Assembly (NCBI RefSeq): GCF_000708285.2 | Contig: NZ_JAUG01000057.1 | Span: 1 to 32,677 of the forward strand | Origin: Pedobacter borealis DSM 19626 | GTDB lineage: Bacteria > Bacteroidota > Bacteroidia > Sphingobacteriales > Sphingobacteriaceae | Direction: 5' to 3' | Length of the DNA stretch: 32,677 nt | Shown here: piece after piece, positions 7,201-14,202 of the stretch | Layout of the letters: the number at the start of each line of letters is the position of its first letter | Numbering within the stretch: the stretch's first letter is position 1 | Program-made: the position numbers and the translations under genes | Notes under the pieces: generated by a model | What the model saw: the letters and a program-made list of their open reading frames with translations, nothing else | Database searches by the model: none | Told to the model about the DNA's origin: nothing

Positions 7201-8340
7201 ATGAAGAATTTAATAAATCAAATATTTGAAATTGTCAAAGGATATAGAGAAGGTGAAGATGGCGAAATGTCAATAGATATAATTACTAATTGGATTAGAC
7301 AGTTTGATGAAGAAGATCAAGAGTTCTTACTCTCAGAGTTACTACACATTCTAAAATTAAGATATGCTTCTAAGGATAACTTTAAGGAGTATTTTAAAGG
7401 AATCCTTTTTAAGGATATCGCAAAGATGGCCCAAAGCAATTTCGGATTAACGGATTTAAAAGACATTTTTGGAAAACTATACTTTATTGATCAACAACCA
7501 AAAGATAAAAGTCAAAAAAATATATTAAATATTTTAGGTGACGTATTAAGAGAAGAATTTGATTTGGATATTTCGAACTGTGGCAAGGATAATGTCATAG
7601 CTGTAATATATTTAGATGATATATTATGCACAGGCGACACTCTTTTTAAAGGGCTAAGTGACTGGCTTCAAAAGGCTGATTTTGCCGCCGACAAGAATAA
7701 TAAAGAGTTCATGGAAGAGAAGAAATTAAATGTAATTTCAATTTTTTATGCCGTTCATAATCTTAATATGTATAAAGTGCGATCTCGGTTTAATAGGGAG
7801 CATAAAAATATCCAACTAGGTTTTATTTGGGAGGATAACCATGGAATTGATAACGATTATAGAAAACCGCAAAATTCAGCGCTACAGTTTATATATCCAA
7901 AATATAAAGCGGAAGAAAAATTAATTGAAGATTGTAGAGCTCAGATCGAAGAAAAAGTCGATGGATATTGTGATGAAAAAAGATATTCACGCACTGAAAA
8001 TTATTTTTATCGTGACAAGAACTATCCATCAAAAGAGTCGATGTTTACATCAAATGCAAATAGAGATAGATTTGAAGAAATTATTTTAAAAAAGTCCATA
8101 GAACTATATAATCTTGCTGATTCTAAAAAAGTTCGGATGAGACCATTAGGAAACGGACTAACCACGGATAAATCTTTTGGCTTTGGAACACTCTTCTTTA
8201 CCTGGCGAAATGTGCCTTATAATACTCCTATGGTGTTTTGGTATGAACATAAAGGTTGGCAACCTCTGTTTAAACGAAACTATACAGAATATGGCAGTGC
8301 ATCTGGGTGGGATGATTTTTTTAAGGAGTTATTTGGTTAA
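7201..8340 (+). CDS. phosphoribosyltransferase-like protein of a predicted defence operon
   Basis: The 379-residue protein has a helical N-terminal part (about 1-125) and a type I PRTase-like core whose PRPP-binding motif is VIAVIYLDDILCTGDTLFKG (about 132-151), with Asp139-Asp140 and the CTGDT loop that cradles the ribose-phosphate. The C-terminal quarter has SFGFGTLFFTWRNVPYNTP and a Trp-rich end, a pattern I associate with PRTase-like proteins of bacterial conflict systems. PRTases make or break base-ribose-phosphate bonds. It opens a three-gene operon with the NADAR gene (2 bp gap) and the glycosylase-fold gene. Fold assignment is good; substrate unknown. It is not a salvage enzyme by length or context. 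Confidence 0.72.
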   Translation: MKNLINQIFEIVKGYREGEDGEMSIDIITNWIRQFDEEDQEFLLSELLHILKLRYASKDNFKEYFKGILFKDIAKMAQSNFGLTDLKDIFGKLYFIDQQPKDKSQKNILNILGDVLREEFDLDISNCGKDNVIAVIYLDDILCTGDTLFKGLSDWLQKADFAADKNNKEFMEEKKLNVISIFYAVHNLNMYKVRSRFNREHKNIQLGFIWEDNHGIDNDYRKPQNSALQFIYPKYKAEEKLIEDCRAQIEEKVDGYCDEKRYSRTENYFYRDKNYPSKESMFTSNANRDRFEEIILKKSIELYNLADSKKVRMRPLGNGLTTDKSFGFGTLFFTWRNVPYNTPMVFWYEHKGWQPLFKRNYTEYGSASGWDDFFKELFG

Positions 8341-8342
8341 TA

Positions 8343-8945
8343 ATGAAATACATAGAGTTAGAAAATAACTTTCGAATATATGATTTGGCAGATTCATGTA
8401 TTTTCAAAAAAAACACGGATGAATTTGGTGGTCTTTCAAATATGTCAACCCTTTACAAAATCAGGATTAATAATTTGTCAATTTCCTCGGTTGAGGCATT
8501 ATATCAAGCATGTAAATTTCCAGAGAATTTTGAAATACAACAACGAATATTGACGGAAAGCAGCCCTTTCACTGTCAAGATGCTATCAAAGAAAGGTGTT
8601 GAAAGGGAGGATTGGCTTTCAATAAGAGTAAAAGTAATGAAGTGGTGCTTAAAGATAAAGTTGGCACAAAATTACTATGGATTTGGTGAACTTTTGAATT
8701 CTACTTTTAATAAAAATATTGTCGAATTTACAAAAAATGATCAGTTCTGGGGTGCAAAAAAACTTAATGACACTCAGCTAATAGGAAAAAATGTTTTAGG
8801 CAGACTGCTTATGGAGTTACGTGCAGAATATAAGTCAAAGCGCATTGATGAGCTTATTGTTGTTGCTCCTCCAAAAATAAGCAATTTTAAACTCCTTAAC
8901 CAGCAACTCGTCAAAATTGACATGTCCTCAAAGTATTTAAAATAA
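8343..8945 (+). CDS. NADAR-domain protein (YbiA-like, ADP-ribose/N-glycosidic hydrolase fold)
   Basis: This 200-residue protein follows the NADAR/DUF1768 pattern from end to end: GGLSNMS at 29-35, SVEALYQACKFP at 49-60, DW at 90-91, VMKWCLKIKLAQN at 98-110, FWGAKK at 135-140 and GKNVLGRLLMELR at 148-160. NADAR members include YbiA/RibX-type N-glycosidases that act on riboflavin intermediates, and others reported to remove ADP-ribose from guanine in DNA. Here the protein stands alone, between a PRTase-like and a glycosylase-like gene, so a role on modified nucleic acid or a nucleotide signal is more likely than riboflavin metabolism. Start ATG lies 2 bp after the PRTase stop. Confidence 0.82.
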   Translation: MKYIELENNFRIYDLADSCIFKKNTDEFGGLSNMSTLYKIRINNLSISSVEALYQACKFPENFEIQQRILTESSPFTVKMLSKKGVEREDWLSIRVKVMKWCLKIKLAQNYYGFGELLNSTFNKNIVEFTKNDQFWGAKKLNDTQLIGKNVLGRLLMELRAEYKSKRIDELIVVAPPKISNFKLLNQQLVKIDMSSKYLK

Positions 8946-9000
8946 GTGTTAGAAAACAGTACTTCGAAATGTAGTGCGATTTCTATCAAACCAATTTCAA

Positions 9001-9549
9001 ATGGAAAATTACCTTTTAAACAAATTAGCTTTAATGCCAGATGTTGAAGATGATGTTACTAATTCCCTTTTCTCTCGATTTTATATGTTAAAGGAAAGAA
9101 ATTTCTTAACAAAAGATGAGTTGATCATGATTTTGAAATGGAAATCTCCCAGACCATCTAAGCATTATATTAAGAATTCCGAGATTGATGTAAAAGAGAT
9201 AACTAATCTGGCTTTCACAACAAAAAATGAAAATTTAAAAGTTCATATCCTTACAGCTTTAACAGGTGTTAATATACCTTCGGCTTCTGCAATCCTAATG
9301 TTTTATGACAAGAAAATATTTCCTGTAATAGATATTAGAGTATGGACTCAATTATATAGGGCTAAGTTGGTAAATTCAAATGAAAAAGGACAGGCATTTA
9401 GTTTAAAAGAATGGGAAATGTATTTGTTGATAATTAGAAAACTTGCTAAAGAACTGAAAATAACAGCTCGGCAAACTGAAAAGCGTTTGTTTGATTATGA
9501 CCGAATCACTCAAACAAAACCAATTTATAGCAGAAAATCAATTACTTAA
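9001..9549 (+). CDS. HhH/OGG-like DNA glycosylase-fold protein
   Basis: The 182-residue product ends in a helix-hairpin-helix glycosylase core: LTALTGVNIPSASAILMF (84-101) is the hairpin, and FPVIDIRVW (107-115) places Asp111 where HhH-GPD enzymes carry the catalytic aspartate. The lysine of bifunctional OGG1 enzymes is replaced (Pro93 by alignment of the hairpin), so a lyase step is not expected. An earlier in-frame GTG at 8974 is possible, but the ATG at 9001 is better. KWKSPRPSKHYIKN (46-59) is a further conserved-looking stretch. It is third in the PRTase-NADAR operon, 55 bp after NADAR, and converges with the ImmA gene with an 8 bp overlap. Fold likely, activity inferred. Confidence 0.68.
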   Translation: MENYLLNKLALMPDVEDDVTNSLFSRFYMLKERNFLTKDELIMILKWKSPRPSKHYIKNSEIDVKEITNLAFTTKNENLKVHILTALTGVNIPSASAILMFYDKKIFPVIDIRVWTQLYRAKLVNSNEKGQAFSLKEWEMYLLIIRKLAKELKITARQTEKRLFDYDRITQTKPIYSRKSIT

Positions 9550-10144
9550 ACTGATTCCTAACTCCAGTTATATTAATTCTGTAATTTACCATTATTTCGC
9601 TTGCAGAAAATTTGGCAGCTATTTGAGTAGTTGTCATTTTTTTATATAAACACCATGACAACGCTTCTCTTGGTAGTTGTAAGCTTGCTCCTAACCATTC
9701 AGCTTCATTTTCTTGCTCGGTATTGAAGTCTCTTAACAATCCGCCTAAGCCACTAATAGAGGACGATTCGGATGTTGTGTGTTTTAAAATTACATGTGCA
9801 AGCTCGTGCATTAAGTTGCTTTGTTGCCTAGCTGGTGAGTGGGAATCATTATGTATTATCAAATATTCATTGTTACTTAAAGGAATTGTAGCGGCGGACC
9901 AAAATTCACTTCCTTTACCTAACAAGTTGTCTAAATATATTCTATCGAGCCCGTTGATGTTGTTCGGCGTTAAGATTGGTATAGATAAATAATCACATAA
10001 TTTAAACGCACATAAGAAATCATGTGATTTTAAACCTAGTTCTTTTCTAAAAAAGATAGATTTTTTTTCAGCTTCAGTTTTAAATCCTCTTTTAAAAGAA
10101 AGTTTAGTATTATTTCTTTTTGATGTACTTGTCTGCTGACTCAT
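9542..10144 (-). CDS. ImmA/IrrE-family zinc metallopeptidase
   Basis: The 200-residue protein has the zinc motif HELAH (about 113-117, in LMHELAHVILKH) and a downstream EAEWLGASLQLP with the third ligand Glu near 147, the ImmA/IrrE arrangement. ImmA-type proteases cleave a partner XRE repressor to lift repression of a mobile element, as ImmA-ImmR do in ICEBs1. The partner gene lies just upstream in the same direction and overlaps by 35 bases. ATG at 10144 is chosen over a TTG two codons earlier. The C-terminal 40 residues resemble a small HTH (TTTQIAAKFSASEIMVNYRI) as often seen in this family. Confidence 0.88.
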   Translation of the reverse strand: MSQQTSTSKRNNTKLSFKRGFKTEAEKKSIFFRKELGLKSHDFLCAFKLCDYLSIPILTPNNINGLDRIYLDNLLGKGSEFWSAATIPLSNNEYLIIHNDSHSPARQQSNLMHELAHVILKHTTSESSSISGLGGLLRDFNTEQENEAEWLGASLQLPREALSWCLYKKMTTTQIAAKFSASEIMVNYRINITGVRNQFK

Positions 10145-10460
10145 AAGCAAGATTAATCATTTGAATTAGGGCTTCTGCAGTGTCTACAGGCAGTGTTCTG
10201 TCAGCTCTTAAGTGTGCTATAACTTGATTTTTAGAATCTGTTTTCGTTAATTCTGTTTTGGTAAAAAAATCAGGAGCAACTTCCAGCCAAGAACAAATTT
10301 TTAAAAATGTTTCAATATCAGGTAAATTACCTTGTTCGATTCTTGAAAGTGTAGACGCACTTACCCCACCAATTTCAGTGGCGATTAGTCTCAATCCTCT
10401 GGAGCCTCTTTTTGATCGTAACAAGTCTGATAATTTTTCAGTATCAAGGTTTTTGCTCAT
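10110..10460 (-). CDS. XRE-family repressor paired with ImmA
   Basis: The 116-residue protein carries a lambda-repressor HTH at about 9-65, with LSRIEQG as the recognition-helix signature and a C-terminal helical tail that would dimerise or meet the protease. It is the first gene of a leftward pair with the ImmA-type peptidase, overlapping it by 35 bases. Two palindromes of the form GTTTC...GAAAC lie between its start and the divergent LRAT-like gene and are likely its operators. By family analogy, damage or infection triggers cleavage of this protein and turns on the divergent gene or the element; that trigger is inferred. Confidence 0.87.
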   Translation of the reverse strand: MSKNLDTEKLSDLLRSKRGSRGLRLIATEIGGVSASTLSRIEQGNLPDIETFLKICSWLEVAPDFFTKTELTKTDSKNQVIAHLRADRTLPVDTAEALIQMINLAYESADKYIKKK

Positions 10461-10501
10461 TTGTTGAAAAAATCTATAAATGTGTTAATAACTAAACAAG
10501 T

Positions 10502-10546
10502 GTTTCACTTGTGAAACACTGATTAATTTCGTTTCTTTGATGAAAC
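10502..10546. promoter_or_regulatory. two palindromic operators between XRE-ImmA and the LRAT-like gene
   Basis: GTTTCAC-TT-GTGAAAC (10502-10517) is a perfect inverted repeat. A second 16-base site, GTTTCTTTGATGAAAC (10531-10546), keeps both outer arms. Their centres are 29 bp apart, close to three helical turns, so two dimers could bind on one face. A further overlapping repeat CAAGTG-TTT-CACTTG spans 10497-10511. The site is 42 bp before the XRE start and 38 bp before the divergent start, suited to control both. Confidence 0.68.
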
Positions 10547-10583
10547 AAATGTATTAATTATAAAACAACTTAAATGCAAGAAT

Positions 10584-11051
10584 ATGATTAAATCTAATAT
10601 AAATAAAATTAATCCACAAAACTGTTACGATAATCTAGTAAATATTCAGCCTGCTGATAGGATAGTGGTTCCCAAAAGTGATTTTCAATTAGTTCAGCAT
10701 CATGCTATTTTTCTCGGTAATGATCAAAAAGGAGATAGTTGGTTTGCCGAAAATATTATTGGTAAGGGAGTACTTTTTACTAAAGCTGATTTTTTTTTGA
10801 AGAATTCTCCTAAGATTACAAGGATAGAAAAATTCCCCGGCAATGAAAACGAAAGAAGAATTGCTATAGATAGAGCAATATCCATGAAAGGTAAAAAATA
10901 TAATCTATTTAATTTCAATTGCGAGCATTATAGTAATATGGTTCAAAAGAACATTTCTAAAAGTGACCAAATAAATATTTTCATCTGGTTAGCGTTAGCA
11001 TTCGTGTTTTTATTAGCAGTTTTCAATGATAACAAAAAATATAGCTATTGA
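10584..11051 (+). CDS. LRAT-like (NlpC/P60-superfamily) protein with C-terminal membrane anchor
   Basis: The 155-residue product looks like a lecithin:retinol acyltransferase (LRAT) domain: QHHAIFLG at 38-45 gives the catalytic His pair region, and YNLFNFNCEHYSNMVQ (106-121) contains the NCEH box with nucleophile Cys113. A hydrophobic segment at about 131-147 then anchors it in the membrane, as in eukaryotic LRAT/HRASLS proteins. These circularly permuted papain-like enzymes move acyl groups or hydrolyse phospholipids. It is alone in its transcript, divergent from an XRE-ImmA pair through twin operators, so it looks like an inducible effector, perhaps membrane-damaging. The effector role is inference. 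Confidence 0.72.
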   Translation: MIKSNINKINPQNCYDNLVNIQPADRIVVPKSDFQLVQHHAIFLGNDQKGDSWFAENIIGKGVLFTKADFFLKNSPKITRIEKFPGNENERRIAIDRAISMKGKKYNLFNFNCEHYSNMVQKNISKSDQINIFIWLALAFVFLLAVFNDNKKYSY

Positions 11052-11165
11052 AATTAGCTAAAATGCTTATATATTTAGTTTTTACTTATTTAAGTATTTG
11101 ATTTTTAGTTATTTGCATTTTATTTTATGTGGATAATTATTTTATAATATGGGTTTTTTAATACT

Positions 11166-11173
11166 TACTTTTG
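11166..11173 (+). promoter_or_regulatory. -7 element for the CBASS operon
   Basis: TACTTTTG matches TAnnTTTG and lies 29 bp before the start at 11203, with a purine-rich ATAAAGAG just before the ATG. No good -33 box is seen. Confidence 0.5.
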
Positions 11174-11202
11174 AATAGTAAACAACAGTATAATAAAGAG
11201 TT

Positions 11203-12327
11203 ATGTCTAAAACTAAGATACCAGAATCAGTGAAATTCAGACTTTGGGGCAAGGCCGCAGGGAGATGTGAATATGATGGTTGCAATAAGCAACTTTTTTT
11301 TGATAAGCTAACTAAAACTGAGTTTAATACATCTTACATAGCTCATATATATGCTGATAGTGAAAATGGGCCTAGATATAGCTCAGAATATTCTCCTAAG
11401 TTGAATAAGGATATTTCTAATCTTATGTTGATGTGTGATGAACACCATCGTTTGATAGACAAAGAGCAAGTTGAATTGCATACCGTAGAGCGATTAATGG
11501 GAATGAAACTGGCTCATGAAACACGAGTTGAAATGCTGACATCAATAGTACCTGACAAACAAAGCCACATTGTTTTTTTTGGTGCAAATATTGGACAACA
11601 TAAAGTTCCATTAAATTATAAGGAAGCATCAAATGCTATGATTCCTCATAAATATCCTTCACAACTTACCGCAATTGAATTAGGACTACTTAATAGTGTT
11701 TCTGCTGACCATGACGATAATTATTGGATTTTGCAGGATGAACAAGTGAAAGAAGCGTTCCGTCAAAACATATCGTCCCTAAAAGGGAAACATGAAATTC
11801 AACATTTTTCACTTTTTGCATTAGCACCTATCCCATTATTAGTAAGATTAGGCACTTTGTTTTCAGACTTGTACGAAGTTGAAGTATTTCAAAGACATAG
11901 AGAACCATCCTCATGGAATTGGCAAAATGATAATAGTGATTGTGAATTTATAATAACACCTCCATCTAAGTATGATGGGATTCCCGTATTGAAAATTTCA
12001 CTAAGCGGAAATATTACAAATGATAGAATTGAGCAAGTATTAAGTGATAACTGTAGTATATGGGAATTAACTATTAAGAATCCTCATAACGATTGTCTAC
12101 GCACAAAAGAAATTTTGTCAAGTTTTAGACGGTCTGCTAGACAGATATTTAATATTATAAAGCAAAAGCATGGGCAAAATGAATGTTTGCATGTATTTCC
12201 AGCAATGCCGATTTCTGCTGCTTTAGAGCTTGGGAGAGTTTGGATGCCAAAGGCAGACGTCCCCTTTAAAATGTACGATCAGTGCAGGGTTAAAAATCAA
12301 TTTATACCAACCCTTAATTTCAATTAA
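11203..12327 (+). CDS. cap5: CBASS effector: HNH-SAVED endonuclease (Cap5 type)
   Basis: The 374-residue protein joins an N-terminal HNH nuclease to a C-terminal SAVED sensor. The HNH part shows Cys22 and Cys27 (CEYDGC), His48 in YIAHIYA, and LMCDEHHRLID (76-86) with Cys78 and His81-His82. The SAVED part runs from about 150 to the end and includes the family signature HVFPAMPISAALELGRVWMP (about 334-353). Cap5 proteins bind a cyclic oligonucleotide through SAVED, assemble and then cut double-stranded DNA, killing the infected cell. It is first in a tight operon: 1 bp separates its stop from the CD-NTase start, as expected of effector and signal maker. The signal is not predictable from sequence alone. 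Confidence 0.93.
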   Translation: MSKTKIPESVKFRLWGKAAGRCEYDGCNKQLFFDKLTKTEFNTSYIAHIYADSENGPRYSSEYSPKLNKDISNLMLMCDEHHRLIDKEQVELHTVERLMGMKLAHETRVEMLTSIVPDKQSHIVFFGANIGQHKVPLNYKEASNAMIPHKYPSQLTAIELGLLNSVSADHDDNYWILQDEQVKEAFRQNISSLKGKHEIQHFSLFALAPIPLLVRLGTLFSDLYEVEVFQRHREPSSWNWQNDNSDCEFIITPPSKYDGIPVLKISLSGNITNDRIEQVLSDNCSIWELTIKNPHNDCLRTKEILSSFRRSARQIFNIIKQKHGQNECLHVFPAMPISAALELGRVWMPKADVPFKMYDQCRVKNQFIPTLNFN

Positions 12328-12328
12328 T

Positions 12329-13579
12329 ATGAGCAATCAATTTTTAACATTTAGCGAAAGACAGTACGCAGGTGCAGTACTTGAAAAATTAGGTCAAGCA
12401 ATTGACTTGACAGATTCTCAATATCAAGATGCAATAGATAGATATGGTAGTGTTGGTAGATTCTTAGGTGATCCTACAGGTAGTCTTTATATTTACAATC
12501 CACGCTTAGTTCCGCAGGGTTCATTTAGAATTGGTACAGTTGTTAGACCTGACCGAGATGATTGTGAATTTGATGTTGATACCACATGTTGGTTATATAT
12601 TAATTTACCAAATAGTCAATATAGGATTAAAAAACTTATAGCTGATAGATTAAATAGTAGTGCTACTTATCAGAGGATGTTAAAAGAAAAGCATCGTTGT
12701 TGGAGGCTTATTTATAGTGAAGCAACTCATTTTCATTTAGACATTGTTCCTGCAGTTCCAGATGATTATCAATGGTTACTTAGACTTGGAGTTCCAGAAA
12801 AATATGCGAAACATGCTATAAAAATTACAGATAATAGAAATAGTAATTATTATGATACTACGACAGAATTTCCCAGAAGTAATCCAGAAGGTTATGCGCT
12901 TTGGTTTTTGGACGTAATGCAAGTCCAAGCTGACCAAATAAGGAATAAGCTCTCTATTGAATTGAAGATGAGTATTGATAAAATACCAGAGTACAAAGTA
13001 CGCACCCCACTTCAAAGAGCTGTACAGTTGATGAAAAAGCATAGAGATCAACTCTACGGTGATAACGATCTAAAGCCAATATCAGTTATAATTACTACGT
13101 TGGCGGCTAGATCCTATACTGACGTAATGATGCATCAATCATCTTCTAATTTGTTCTATGATATTGTTTTAAAGATAGTCGAACAAATGCCCAATTATAT
13201 CGAAAAGCGAAATGGCACTAGTTGGATTACTAACCCAGTTAACCCAAGTGAAAATTTTGCAGACAAATGGTTGGGTGAGCCAAGATTAGAAGCTAAGTTT
13301 TATGAATGGCATAACCGTTTCCTTTCTCTATTAAAGGGTAGTGAGATTTCTAAACAATTTGAAGCTGCACCAGAGATTCTTAATCTATCATTTGGGATTA
13401 ATACTGTTAGGAGGGCTTTTGGTGTTAATTCACAAGATACAGATAGACTATCAAGATTGCGAACTACTGCTTCAGTTATCGGGTCAAGTAATGCTTATAC
13501 TAATTCTGAAGGTCACATTACTTCAAATCCTAATGGCACAAAGAACCAGGAACATCGGTTTCACTTTAATGACAAGTAA
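12329..13579 (+). CDS. CBASS CD-NTase (cGAS/DncV-like cyclic oligonucleotide synthase)
   Basis: The 416-residue enzyme has the nucleotidyltransferase motif QGSFRIGT (63-70), the metal-binding pair Asp82 and Asp84 in CEFDVD, and the third carboxylate Asp138 in HFHLDIVPAVPD. Such enzymes sense infection and make cyclic di- or trinucleotides that switch on the neighbouring effector. The ATG at 12329 gives MSNQFLTF; an in-frame upstream ATG inside cap5 was rejected. Its stop overlaps the start of the E2-like gene (TAATG). The clade is not certain: Cap5 partners are commonly clade D or G. The C-terminus ends in NDK, not the glycine expected of Cap2-linked synthases. Confidence 0.92.
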   Translation: MSNQFLTFSERQYAGAVLEKLGQAIDLTDSQYQDAIDRYGSVGRFLGDPTGSLYIYNPRLVPQGSFRIGTVVRPDRDDCEFDVDTTCWLYINLPNSQYRIKKLIADRLNSSATYQRMLKEKHRCWRLIYSEATHFHLDIVPAVPDDYQWLLRLGVPEKYAKHAIKITDNRNSNYYDTTTEFPRSNPEGYALWFLDVMQVQADQIRNKLSIELKMSIDKIPEYKVRTPLQRAVQLMKKHRDQLYGDNDLKPISVIITTLAARSYTDVMMHQSSSNLFYDIVLKIVEQMPNYIEKRNGTSWITNPVNPSENFADKWLGEPRLEAKFYEWHNRFLSLLKGSEISKQFEAAPEILNLSFGINTVRRAFGVNSQDTDRLSRLRTTASVIGSSNAYTNSEGHITSNPNGTKNQEHRFHFNDK

Positions 13580-14025
13580 TGATTCCTAAAAGGCGAAATC
13601 ACAAATATGCTTATTTAAGCTATCAGAAATATCTAATGGAAAATAAATTTTCTTTTATGAAGTGTTCTATAGTTAATAATGTTTTAAAGTGTGTAGGATG
13701 GATGTCCCCACCTGATTGCGCAAATAGGTATAAGGTTTTAATTGAATATGTTTTAGGCAAAGAACCTAAGACCACTATACTTTATCCTAAAATTGAACCC
13801 TCTAAGCACATTCATATGTACAAGGACCATAGTTTGTGTTTAAGTTATCCATTTGACCTTAAATGGACGGAAAATAGTACGGTTGCAGATTTGACACCAC
13901 CATGGCTTGCCGAATGGATAATTTATTACGAGATATATATGTTGAATGGGAATATATGGGAAGGACCTGAATCGCCAGCCCATTTAACAGAAGCCACAAA
14001 AAATATAAACGTTGATTCGGATTAA
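13579..14025 (+). CDS. E2-like protein of a short type II CBASS
   Basis: The 148-residue product resembles the stand-alone E2 (ubiquitin-conjugating fold) proteins of short type II CBASS. The core pattern is HIHMYKDHSLCLSYPFDLKW (about 77-96) with Cys87 in SLCLSYP as the likely catalytic cysteine, followed by TPPWLAEWIIYYEIYMLNG and IWEGPESPAH. In longer systems the E1-E2 protein Cap2 links the CD-NTase C-terminus to targets to prime it; here there is no E1 domain and no JAB peptidase gene. It overlaps the CD-NTase stop by one base and is the last gene before attR. No terminator is visible after it. Confidence 0.8.
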   Translation: MIPKRRNHKYAYLSYQKYLMENKFSFMKCSIVNNVLKCVGWMSPPDCANRYKVLIEYVLGKEPKTTILYPKIEPSKHIHMYKDHSLCLSYPFDLKWTENSTVADLTPPWLAEWIIYYEIYMLNGNIWEGPESPAHLTEATKNINVDSD

Positions 14026-14046
14026 AATTGATGATAAATCATATAT

Positions 14047-14066
14047 TTTGTTACTTATTTGTTATT
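14047..14066 (+). other. candidate integrase arm-type site, right end
   Basis: TTTGTTACTTATTTGTTATT, 19 of 20 identical to 3303-3322 and in the same orientation, 40 bp inside attR. A nearby ATAATCATAATTAATTTAC stretch may be a further site. The role is inferred from the paired placement. Confidence 0.5.
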
Positions 14067-14105
14067 TTTTATAGTTAAATCATTGATAATCATAATTAAT
14101 TTACT

Positions 14106-14125
14106 TTCTGTATCGGAAAGTAATT
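14106..14125 (+). other. right attachment core (attR)
   Basis: This is the exact second copy of the 20 bp attL core. It still reads as the last codons of mnmE including the stop, but stands alone with no gene body before it. Original chromosome sequence resumes after it and leads into the permease at 14203. Confidence 0.92.
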
Positions 14126-14202
14126 TTTGGGGTTTAGATAATTAAATTACTTAGCGATAAACGAAAGTATTCCTGAAAAGTATATTATTTTACATTACCC
14201 TT

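Noticed and set aside
8177..8368. Small gene overlapping the PRTase 3' end
   Set aside because: It is an out-of-frame reading of the PRTase coding sequence with no own ribosome site or protein-like composition.
12230..12328. Upstream in-frame start for the CD-NTase inside cap5
   Set aside because: The extra 33 residues are the cap5 coding sequence read in another frame; ATG at 12329 gives the usual 1 bp spacing.
14106..14125. Truncated second mnmE gene
   Set aside because: Only 20 bp match mnmE, with nothing of the gene before it; it is the attachment repeat, not a pseudogene.
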